Positions 55,492 through 64,000 of a DNA stretch of 64,000 nucleotides are shown here, piece by piece (the first letter of the stretch is position 1; every line of letters starts with the position of its first letter). The stretch lies in NCBI GenBank assembly GCA_024345305.1, contig BRON01000006.1:868001-932000 (forward strand). The letters run 5' to 3'. The notes below the pieces were generated by a model. It did no database searches. It worked only from the letters and a program-made list of their open reading frames with translations, and had not been told where the DNA came from. Position numbers and translations under genes: made by a program. The DNA comes from Mrakia gelida. Taxonomy: Eukaryota; Basidiomycota; Tremellomycetes; Cystofilobasidiales; Mrakiaceae.

Positions 55492-57071
55492 TCAACGGTA
55501 TCTACATCCGGAGGGGAATGGAGGAGCAAGTCCTCCCCACTGGACGCCTTCCTGATCCCGAGTGGCACTTGACGAGTGTAGAGCTGACCAGTACGCAGAG
55601 GAGGAAGACTGCCCTCCGTCAAGTCGCCTGTTGGGAAGTTCCTGGAAGCCGAATTCGAAACCAACCTCCGGAAAAGGGACGTAAGACGGATGAACGAGTT
55701 GGGAGGTAGCGAGGTCCGTGGTGGAAGTAGGATATGCGGTGGAAAGTAGGGAGTTTGGTTGAGGAGGAATGATCCAGGCTGAAGGAGGGGTATCTTGAAA
55801 GCGAGCCTGGGTAGCATAGAGGGGGGAAGTAGGAGGGGTTGAAAAGTTGGAGGAGGATAGGGAATTTGGTAGAGGAGGAATGACCCAGGCTGGAGGAGGG
55901 ATATCTTGGAAGCGAGCCTGGGTAGCATAGAGGGGGGAAGTAGGAGGGGTTGAAAAGTTGGAGGAGGATAGGGAATTTGGTAGAGGAGGAATGACCCAGG
56001 CTGGAGGAGGGATATCTTGGAAGCGAGCCTGGGTAGCATAGAGGGGGGAAGTAGGAGGGGTTGAAAAGTTGGAGGAGGATAGGGAATTTGGTAGAGGAGG
56101 AATGACCCAGGCTGGAGGAGGGATATCTTGGAAGCGAGCCTGGGTAGCATAGAGGGGGGAGGTAAGAGGGGTTGAAAAGTTGGAGGAGGATACAGAGGTA
56201 AAGCTAGGTGATGACGATGAGGAAGAAGATAAGGGATAGGTAGGCGAAGAGGGCTTTGGCGGGCTTGTGATGGCGGCGCTGTTGCGTTTCGGGAAGGGGA
56301 GTGTTGCGAGTGGAGGGACCGAAGGGTTGGCCTCGGCGGGGGGGGAGGAGAGGAGAACGGAGGGAAACAGGCGAGAGCTCCAAGGATTATAGGTAGACGG
56401 AATGGACTATGAAGCGTTGACAAATTATGTTCGGGTCAGGAAACTGGGGGAGGGGGAGAGGGAGTTGGATAGGAAAAGAACCAGCACTCACCGACACCGA
56501 CGGTACGTCGTCGTCGGGCACCCAGCCCACAATCGGCAGGTACGAAGACATCTCTATTGAACCTCTTGGAGACTGGATTAGACTTTGAGCTTTGAGCCTT
56601 TGAGCTTGAAGGTCTTTCTTCCTGCGCCTAGCGGCTGTGAGGAAGAACATGCACAAAAGATGTCAGCTCTCTTCAGCAAGCTGAGGCAAGTCCACATCGC
56701 CGCTTCTGTTCTCACCTCTGTTAGCGTCGTCGGACACCGGCCGGTATTCGCAGAACCTTCTGTTTCGACTGCAGTTAGAACAGACGTCTCCTCCATCACA
56801 TCGTCTCTTCCTGTTCAATGAACGAGAAGTTCACGTTGGTCAGTTCCCCCGCACGATGTTGTTTCGAGACTTGCTTGCGACAGTGCTGGAGGACAAAAGC
56901 TGACCTTGAACGACAAGAGGAGCAAGCTCTACCAGCTCTCTTGTTCTTCTGCGTGGAGATAGCACTGCCGACGGATTCGCTGCTCGAGGGTGCCTGCGTG
57001 CTAGATCGTGGAACGCCGGGATGGGTTGAAGTGTACGCCTGTGGGTCCTGGAACCACCACGTTTCCATCAT
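55492..57071 (-). CDS. Zn2Cys6 transcription factor 2, with expanded repeat
   Basis: Paralog of the factor at 51,159-52,418, same strand and same intron layout: exons 57,071-56,905, 56,810-56,716, 56,634-56,492 and 56,406-55,492. N-termini agree (WWFQDPQAYTSTHPG against WHSQDLQAFISTHFD). The cluster ACSSCRSRKRRC then DGGDVCSNCSRNRRFC is an exact C-X2-C-X6-C-X5-C-X2-C-X6-C, followed by EYRPVSDDANR. In the last exon a 37-residue unit (core ARFQDIPPPAWVIPPLPNSL) is tandemly repeated about four to five times; factor 1 has it once (ARFDEVPTPSWIIPPNP). The C-terminal PFPEVGFEFGFQE matches LPETGLGVGFVFEEF of factor 1. The frame ends at TGA 55,492-55,494. A longer overlapping frame (338 codons, 55,407-56,423) is a repeat-driven shadow. 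Confidence 0.85.
55690..56200 (-). repeat. 111-bp coding minisatellite in transcription factor 2
   Basis: Period exactly 111 bp (37 codons): GCGAGCCTGGGTAGCATAGA starts at 55,801, 55,912, 56,023 and 56,134. The three inner junctions are nearly identical and a diverged unit lies at 55,690-55,800. A multiple of three keeps the reading frame whatever the copy number. Confidence 0.92.
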
Positions 57072-58986
57072 TATGGGTCGGTTTGTGAAGAGGTGAGAGG
57101 GAGGAGTGAGAGGGATGAGGTAGGTGGAGTAGAAGCGGGGGATTTCGAAGAGTTGGGGTAGTTTTTCCGAACAGCTTGGGATATCGCTTCGTTACCCCAA
57201 GCGTTCCTTGGTGGCGGTCGCTGTGAATATCTCCGAACTCGTGGAAAGAGGATCCACGGGTGGGTGAGACATCGGGACGTTCCTGCATGGGACGCCGGGG
57301 CCGAAGAGCTCCAGATCCATCGAGCCGGAATGTGTGCTGACTTGTTCAGATTGCGACCAGCACAATGGAACGTCGCGCAAGATACCTCCTCACATGCTTA
57401 CAGAGAACGAAGTCAGAATTGTAGTCACAGCTTTGGATGAACTTTCCCGAAGCTGAAGCATGCAAAGAGGCGTAGTCTCCTTCGCCTTTCGAACAAAGGT
57501 GCCGAGGTAGTAGGAACATGATGCTCCAAAATCATGCAGATCCCGCCCCTCAGCTCGGGCTCGGGAACCGGTCTTTTCAACACCATCTTTCCTGCTTCCT
57601 CGACCCCATACATTCTTCACCGCTAGGACACCTCATGAGATGCTGGCCAAGGTATCTTTTTCTTCCTGAACAAGATCGGCGAATGCTTTAGAAGCAAGGA
57701 AAAACGACAGGGGGCGAGGAAGTCGGCACAGTGAGGCAGTCAGAAAGAAGGAAATTGACCCTACAGGCTGAGCTGTTAATGAGAAACGCGCCCGAATGAT
57801 CCAAACAACTTTTCGGACGTAATCTAGCATAAAGAAAGTCCTGGGAGGGAGGAGGGACATCTGAGGTTTCTGTAGCTGATGACGAGTGTGGAGAGGAAGA
57901 GCGAGTCCGCCAAAAGTCAGACGCGCCGTCGGCGAAACGAAGTGAAAGCAACACGTTCATCGATCGAGTCGCGACCACTTTCTACGCAACTAGGAGAAAG
58001 AACTGAGGTCACCTTTGACGTTCAGCATGCCTTGTCCTGCTCCTTCCGGTCTTCAGCCCCACCCACTAGGATACTCACTCAAAGAGGCAGGTGGGAGTAC
58101 ACACAGGTAAGCGAACCCTCCAACGCCTTCTGCACCGCTTGTGGGGTTAAAAAGAAAGTTCGAGGAGGATGTTTGAGGTCAATTTTTTGCCTGACCGCGG
58201 CAAGGAGGTCTCAGAGAGGAAGCGAACGTACAAGAGAAGCCGTTGGGTTCCTTATCCTCATCTCCGTCGCGTTTTGCCGTCTCCTTGCCTTCCCTCTCGT
58301 TTCCCCCTCCTCTCTTCTTCAAAGATGAGCAGGTACTGCAAAACCTTCTTTGCTGTGCTTCAGTAGACCCTACGTCGATCTGAACAGAATCGGCTGAAAG
58401 CCCTGCGTTTCTCCCCCTCCGCTTCGAAGAGAAAGGTGTTTGTTGTCGCAGTCACCCGGAAGCCGTGACCTTGAAGACCTCAGGAGAGGCGGCGGGACCG
58501 TTTCTTGGAGTCGATGCCACAGACATTGTGATGGGCTGAGGCCGGGTCGGTGAGAGAGAGGGAGCGAGAGAGGCTGTGAGGTGAAGAGGAGAGTGAGCTC
58601 CGAGGGACGAGGGGCTGCTGGGAGCGGGGGGGAACCGCCATGGGTAACGGTGAGTCGCTATGGACGTAGAAGTGAACCGCTTGGGCGTGGGCGAGTCGCG
58701 AGGACGAGGAGTAATGAGCTAGAGCAAGCGAGAACCTATCAGGACCCGAGACTCGATCCGTTGGAATCCAAGGTGAGCGCAGGGTCGTAGAGGCGAAAGA
58801 CGAAGGCGCAGTGAAACGGAGCGGGCCGACAGGGAAGTCGACGGTCGTAGCGAGCCAGATTCAAAGGGAGTAGCAAAGAGGATGAGCAAGAAAAGATAGC
58901 TACCCAAGGAGTGATAGCTCGTAGAAGTAGAAAAGACCGTAAGTAAGAAGAGAAGGAGAAAGTGAAGGTCGTCAAGTGTTACCAGT
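57072..58986. other. No supported gene
   Basis: Short frames on both strands without conserved motifs. A + strand CTACGVKKK-like string near 58,130 resembles the start of a zinc cluster but does not continue as one. May include the promoter of transcription factor 2 and unannotated non-coding sequence. Confidence 0.35.
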
Positions 58987-59138
58987 GTTGGAGATCAGGG
59001 AGATTTTAAGATCAGCTCTAAGGTAAAGGAACGGCTCGAAGCACTGTAGATGAGACTGGACGAGGGGGGAGAACAGACGTAGATCGGAAGGAGAGGGGGA
59101 AATACATCCGATCCAGAACCCAGCCATCTCCGACAACT
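58987..59138. repeat. Possible small LTR-like unit at the broken end of the copia copy
   Basis: TGTTGGAGAT at the left and ATCTCCGACA at the right form near-perfect 10-bp inverted ends around about 150 bp. It lies close to where the truncated family 1 copy loses similarity. No target duplication found, so tentative. Confidence 0.3.
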
Positions 59139-59672
59139 ATTTAGTCCCCACGACAGTGTACGAAAGAGAGATGATGAACTCAGGATGACTGAACCTCGGG
59201 CTACCTTGCTTCCATCTTGAAGCCGAGCTTCCTTGCTTCCTCGCGTCGACCTCAGGGGTCCCTCCCTCATCCTTCGGATGGCCATGACCTCTCCCGCTCC
59301 TCCTTCCACCTTGTGAGTCTTCCTCAGAAGATCCCATGCCTCCTTTGCGTGTTTGCAGTTCCGGATCCGAGGTAGTTCTCGGTCGCTGACCGCCATTTGA
59401 ATCCTGTGGAGCGCGAACTCGTCCATATGGTCCCATTCTTCGATGTCCTTGACGTTGTTCTGCTGCTTCACGACCTCTTGTCCGGTGGTGTCCTTTTCCA
59501 TAATTTCCGGGGTGAGGTTGGGCCTGGTTTTCGTACCGAGGACGACGGGCTTGATTCCTGCTTCTCCAAAAGCGATCTCCATCCTTACTGACCACGTCTC
59601 GTAGTTGGTACCATCGAGAGCAGTGAGTTTGAACAGCTTGTGATCCAGCTTCTTGGAGTAGTTGCTTGACAT
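58995..59672 (-). pseudogene. Truncated gag with an unrelated tail
   Basis: ORF of 225 codons. The first about 136 match Gag of element 1 closely (MSSNYSKKLDHKLFKLTALD; EIMEKD and DHMDEF are substitutions). The tail of about 90 residues (GPLRSTRGSKEARLQDGSKV and on) comes from the flanking DNA. It lacks the zinc knuckle. Not expected to work. Confidence 0.85.
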
Positions 59673-59948
59673 GACGAAGGATTGTTGCTTAGCGAGTGGT
59701 GGCGAACTGGTGCTGATAACGTGTTGTTGGGTCGTCCACTTGAGCTTAGGGATGTCTGCAGGATGTGGTTCAAAGCTTGTTGTATAAAGCTAGCTACTCG
59801 AAAGGTTTATATACTATGGAAATGGTCACGTGATCTGAAGGTAGCTTACAAAGCTGTTTACGAAGAATGGTTACTAACAAGGGGACTGAACGAGACGCGT
59901 TACTAAGCTACCACGTAAGACCTCTCTGCGAGTCGCCACCTTCCAACA
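59258..59948 (-). mobile_element. Truncated family 1 copia copy (5' LTR and start of gag)
   Basis: Minus strand: LTR 59,948-59,722 (227 bp, a few differences from element 1), the primer-binding region, then gag from 59,672. Identity to element 1 is high until VMAIRRMRE near 59,260 (about residue 136), where it stops abruptly and unrelated sequence follows. All of pol and the 3' LTR are missing. Confidence 0.9.
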
Positions 59949-60071
59949 TCCAGGTGCGTCTTTCCGTCCTCTCACTCTAGCAAAAGTAACAGCAGTAGCT
60001 GCAAGTGACGCCTCGTGTCGCTCGACTATTCCCGCTCTGACCCTCCGCTCCGCTTCTTTCTCTCTTTTTAG

Positions 60072-61331
60072 AGACCCAAGGTGGCATCTACTCACGCCGT
60101 AACTCGTACTCGACTGCTCCAAACGACATCTGGTCGCTGGGCGTGATCCTGGTCAACCTGACTTGCGGACGAAACCCGTTCGTCCCGCCTCGTCACGTCT
60201 CCGTATGTTCGCCCTCGCCGTTGACGCTTTTGTTCACTCTTCTTTTCTTCAGATGGCGTCAAGCTACCACCTCCGACAAAACCTTCCGATCTTTCCTCGC
60301 TGACCCCGACTTCCTTCGCTCTATCCTCCCCGTCTCCCTCCAAACCAACCACATCCTTCGCTGCATCTTCGAACTCGACCCGAGTCGAAGGATCGGAATC
60401 CAGCACCTCAGAGAGTTGGTCGAGGGAGTGGGGAGCTGGACGATGGACGAGGACGAGTTGATGGGGGCTACCGAGGCTGCGAGGAAAGCTGCAGTGTCGA
60501 GTGGTTGGCCTGCGGCGTACAGGGTGAAGGAACGGCTTCGAGCGGTTGAGGAGGAGCGAAGGTCAGGTTCTCTCCTCTTCTCTCTGCTATTCCCTGCAAG
60601 TCGCTCTGTACTGACCTGATCTTTTTCTTCGTGCATTTAGACGTCGTCAACTCGCTGCTCAGGCCCTCCTTCTCTCGCATGCCTCGCAATCCCCCTCCAT
60701 CTCTCCTCCATCTCTTCTCAATGCTCCTCTTCCTCGACCTCAATCCCTCCTATCCTCCCCGACCAATTCCTTCTCGGAATCTACCTCCTCGATGGCCGGG
60801 ATCTACAACTTCTCCTCGTCGCACGGAGCTAGGTCGACTTGCGCCAACGAGGGGAACGCGTCGCCGGATCACCGCCTCATCTCACCCTACCCTCCCACCA
60901 ACTCCCATCTCTTCTCCTCCAGCTCCAACCAGCTCATCTTCGCCTCTCTCAACCCTCACAAACCTTCCTTCCATCAAACTCTCTACCACCCCATAAACTT
61001 CAACGAGCCCAAGTCCATCTCCCTCTTTTTCAAGGACGCGAAGCACCTCTCTCCTTCCTCGTCGCGCGGCGGATCCTCCTCCACTAGTCCCTCACTCCCT
61101 CCCGCTCCCGAGTTCCCAGTGACCGACAAGATGGGATCGGCAGCCTCGTCGCGTCGAGGCTCGGTAGAGGACGAGCTCGTCAAACTTCCTGCCCTCGGCG
61201 GACGCGCAAGAAGTAGAGAGCAGGGAGAGGCCATGTTCGCGTCGGAGAAGATCGAGGAGCTTCTTCGAGTGGAGGGGAGCGAGAGGCCGCTCGGACATCA
61301 GCTTCCAGCCTCATACCCTTCTGCTGCTTGA
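60072..61331 (+). pseudogene. Ran1/Ksp1-like protein kinase, C-terminal part only
   Basis: Exons 60,072-60,177, 60,253-60,561 and 60,641-61,331 join in frame. The first carries the late kinase subdomains: YSTAPNDIWSLGVILVNLTC (subdomain IX) and GRNPWRQAT after splicing, then FLADPDFLRSILPVSLQTNH, FELDPSRRIGIQHLRELVEG (subdomain XI). The NDIWSLGVILVNLTCGRNPW wording is that of the Ran1/Pat1, Ksp1 and Sks1 group, which act in nutrient, meiosis or morphogenesis signalling. A Ser-rich tail of about 230 residues follows to TGA 61,329-61,331. Only the bases TCCAG of the preceding exon remain (59,949-59,953) before a GTGCGT donor; the LTR of the truncated copia copy begins right there. The ATP-binding lobe, HRD and DFG motifs are not found within the next kilobases, so the catalytic half is lost or moved elsewhere. 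Confidence 0.85.
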
Positions 61332-62203
61332 GCTGTAAACATCGTTCTTTCTCCTCGCGTTGCCCTGCTCTCTTTCTTTCGATTTACCCTCTCCTCCTTT
61401 TCTGCACTCCGGTCTACCTACACTCTGCTTGTTCTCGCAACCTCTCCGAAGTACTTTCTAGAATTTCGACTCGCTGCTGCTTCTGCTCTCTGTCTTCTGT
61501 CCTCCTTCATCGCACACACTCACGTTCTCGTCGTCGTAGTCTTCATTCGCATTATGTCCTTCTCTTCGCTATCCTTTACTTGTTCGCTATCATCAAATAC
61601 AAGCACCTCTTCATACTCTTATACTTCAATTATTCTGCTTCTTCTGGACGGTTGACCCTAGCCTTAACCCACCTCCCTCGAAAGTGGAGGACACTGGGCG
61701 AGCTGCGTCAACGCGACGAGTCGCACTCTGAAACTTTCTCTTTGATTATCTCTGTTTCTCTATTTCTATCATTAGTGTACTGACGTCGCTATAGCTAGTT
61801 ATTTTAGTTAGGTTCCAGAAGGTTCTGTGAAATGGGCCTTGGGCGTATATAAGGCGAACAGAGACCTGGCAGGTGTTGCTTCTTCACTTGTACCAAAGAA
61901 CATCCTTGTGAGTCCTAGTCTACACTACCTTACATACACATCTTGAAGAACATCCTCCTGAAGCGCTAACCTAAGAACAATCTCTGAAAAGGCAGCAAGG
62001 GTTTTTTAAGGTTCTGAGGTAGCCAAATTTCACCAACACTGACTCCTACAAGAAAACGGGTCAAGATCTGGTTTCTGTCCAGAAGCTTTCGAAGTCCAAG
62101 ATCTGCCCGTTTCACTACGCCGTCACTACCGAAAAGCACTATGCTCATGAGGTAAGGTTAGCGAAGTGAGTCGTCCTTAGTACTGGACATCTTCTCGTTT
62201 GAC
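61332..62203. other. Kinase 3' flank and a possible unrelated LTR
   Basis: 61,770-61,960 has LTR-promoter features: TGGGCCTTGGGCGTATATAA followed by GGCGAACAGAGACC and CACTTGTACC. 62,050-62,160 reads TGQDLVSVQKLSKSKICPFH on the + strand, which could be part of another retroelement. I found no second copy in the window, so this is only a suggestion. Confidence 0.3.
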
Positions 62204-64000
62204 ATGAATGAGGAACAGAATCTAGTCAAGTCCAGCCAACCAGACCCGCTCAGGAAGACCGAGGCAAGGAGACCCAACTTATTACGCGTCAAGCACTCCT
62301 ACACTTACGAGCCCATCATCGATGAACCGGCGGTCGATTTGAATGGGAGCTGCGGACGAGGTCAACGGAACAAGACGCCATTCACAGGAACAGGAGACTC
62401 GGCAAGATTTGTCCAGACGGACTACGACATCACCGACTTCATTTCGGAGGACTTCGCCGGACCCGCTCAAGCGACGCAACCCAGACTCGAGGATCTTCCA
62501 CCACCCTCCGTCCCAAATACATACGAAGAAGCCATGGCGTCGGAGCACGCCTACTTCTGGAGGGAAGCTATGGACGAAGAGATGGCGTCGATGGAAGGGA
62601 ACGAAGTCTTTGAACTCACGGAGCTACCCTCAGGATCAAAAACGGTCGGAGGTCGCTGGGTCTACGCGCTCAAGAAAGGAGCCGACGGGAGGATTACTCG
62701 CTTCAAAACTAGATGGGTCGCCAAGGGACTCAGTCAGCAAGAAGGAGTCGACTACGTCGAGACGTACGCGCCGGTTTCAAAGCTCAACTAACTCAGGATC
62801 GTCCTCGCCATCGCCGCATCAAAGGATCTCGATCTAGTCCAAGGAGACTTTAAGACGGCGTTTCTCACAGCAGACTTAGTGGAAACGGTCTTCATGGAAC
62901 AGCCAACAGGGTACGAATAAAAGGGAGCCGACAAGAAGAAACTCGTCGTGCATCTCCTCAAGGCCCTGTACGGACTCAAGCAGTCACCACTCGCGTTCTA
63001 CAATCATTCCTCAAAGTTCTTTCAAACTCAACTCAATATCTATCCACTCGAAGTGGACCCTTGCATCTACATAGGGCATAGGAAGGGACGACGGATCATG
63101 TTGGTCCAGTACGTTGACGACTTCGTCGCCGCAGGAGACAAGGAGGATTTGTAATGGGTGATGACGGAGATCCAAAAGGAATTCAAGATCGACGACAGAG
63201 GAGACCTCAACCCAGGAACCATCCTCGGAATCGACGTTACGAGGGACTGCAAGGCGGGGACAATGGACCTCAGCCAGGAACGATACGTTCAAACGGTCCT
63301 CGAACGATTCAACATGGTCGACGCTAAACCAAACAAGGTTCCGATGGACGACTTTAGGCAACTTTCGGTCCAATCGGAGAATTCGGGATCAGAGAAGCTG
63401 GACGGAGTACCCTACTCGAAGCGGTGGGATCGTTGATGTACCTCCAAGTCTGCACTCGACCGGATATCGCCTTCGCCGTCGGAGTTCTCAGCCGATCCAG
63501 TTCGAACCCACGAATGGATCACTGGGGAGCAGTCAAGATGGTCATGCGATACCTACAAGAATCAGCGGACACGTCGCTTCAACCTGGAGGACACTCGGAC
63601 GCTCCAATCGCAGAACTATGGACCGACTCCGACTATGCCGGAGACACGTAGTCAAGACGATCAACAACAGGATTCGTCGTCAAGGTCTTTGGATCCACAG
63701 TCATCTGGGCGAGTCGACGCCAAAAGGCAATCAGTCTCTCTTCTCTGGAAGCGGAGTACATCGCTCTCTCCGCAGGATGCCGGAACCTCAGATGGGTCGC
63801 CAAGATACTCGCTGAGCTCGAATACGACACAGGATCGATCCCACCAAACGTCGACAACCAAGGCGCTATCGAAACAACCAAGAACGGTGCTCACTCGGAG
63901 AAGACCAAGCATATCGACGTCGCGTACGAATACGGATGAGAGACCCAACATAGGATTCATCAAGCTCAACTACTGTCCCACCGAGGACATGCAGGCAGAC
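62204..64000 (+). pseudogene. Decayed family 1 copia pol gene (runs off the window)
   Basis: Aligns with element 1 from about 26,870 (EEQ...SSQPDPLRKTEARRPN) through RT and RNase H to the window end. Broken by stops at about 62,788 (TCA to TAA), 62,918 (CAA to TAA), 63,152 (GAG to TAA) and 63,648 (GAA to TAG), by a one-base loss near 63,412, and by further changes near 63,940. RT motif QYVDDFVAAG is still legible. Starts abruptly near 62,204 without LTR or gag. The differences are a mix of types, so a single C-to-T mutational process is not indicated. Confidence 0.9.

Noticed and set aside
55407..56423. 338-codon minus-strand frame with a Pro/Leu-rich repeat
   Set aside because: Shadow of the 111-bp repeat. 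The frame matching the paralogous factor 1 (ARFxDxPxPxWxIPP) is the neighbouring one.
58120..58180. CTACGVKKKVRGGC as a third zinc cluster
   Set aside because: Spacing does not fit C-X2-C-X6-C and the second half of the cluster is absent on either splice option that I tried.
62204..64000. RIP-like C-to-T hypermutation of the decayed copia copy
   Set aside because: The disabling changes that I could check include C to A, G to T and a deletion as well as C to T, so no single process is evident.
1..64000. CRISPR arrays, bacterial operons, phage or plasmid modules
   Set aside because: Spliced eukaryotic genes throughout. The regular repeats present are LTRs, a coding minisatellite and the 19-bp motif, none with spacer architecture.

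Overview
The window looks like nuclear DNA of a basidiomycete fungus, most likely a red yeast or relative in the Pucciniomycotina (inferred from G+C-rich third codon positions, very short GTGAGT introns with an RCTGAC branch site and a pyrimidine tract, and the protein families present). No prokaryotic signals (operons, Shine-Dalgarno sites, CRISPR) were seen.

Layout. 1-5,817 holds two conserved housekeeping genes in tandem on the + strand: the 3' end of the condensin ATPase SMC2 and a complete DNA ligase I split by about fifteen introns. From about 6,000 to 17,060 there is no recognisable gene. It is a degenerate segmental repeat array (one inverted block, then direct units of about 3-3.7 kb) very rich in the octamer GACGCGTC, followed by a cluster of a 19-bp motif (17,309-17,875). 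17,945-24,188 carries a small helical protein, a secreted protein with a Cys-rich N-terminus and helical C-terminus, and one member of an unnamed membrane-protein family. 24,189-29,035 is an intact Ty1/copia element with identical 230-bp LTRs and a 5-bp target duplication. 29,464-32,010 (minus) is a mucin-like Ser/Thr-rich single-pass membrane protein.

From 32 kb rightwards genes are poorly preserved and mixed with retroelement debris: solo or partial LTRs at 34,286, 38,203, 41,409 and 55,083, the second member of the membrane family at 40,078, and gene fragments. 42,616-44,151 is a compact element with two identical 247-bp LTRs, a perfect 5-bp duplication and only a Gag ORF: a non-autonomous gag-only (TR-GAG type) element. 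46,564-51,164 is a second intact copia element (minus) of another family, inserted a few bases before the stop codon of a Zn2Cys6 transcription factor gene (51,159-52,418). A paralogous Zn2Cys6 gene lies at 55,492-57,071 and has an internal 111-bp in-frame tandem repeat. The right end has a truncated copia copy (about 59,258-59,948), the C-terminal half of a Ran1/Ksp1-like protein kinase that begins at the edge of that copy, and a decayed copia pol gene running off the window.

How it fits together: the left end is a stable core region. The middle is a gene-free repeat domain. The right half is a retroelement landing zone in which at least three LTR families were recently active (identical LTR pairs), with some host genes trimmed, given a new stop codon, or cut off at element borders. 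Gene models with many introns were spliced by eye, so exon edges outside the conserved families are approximate.
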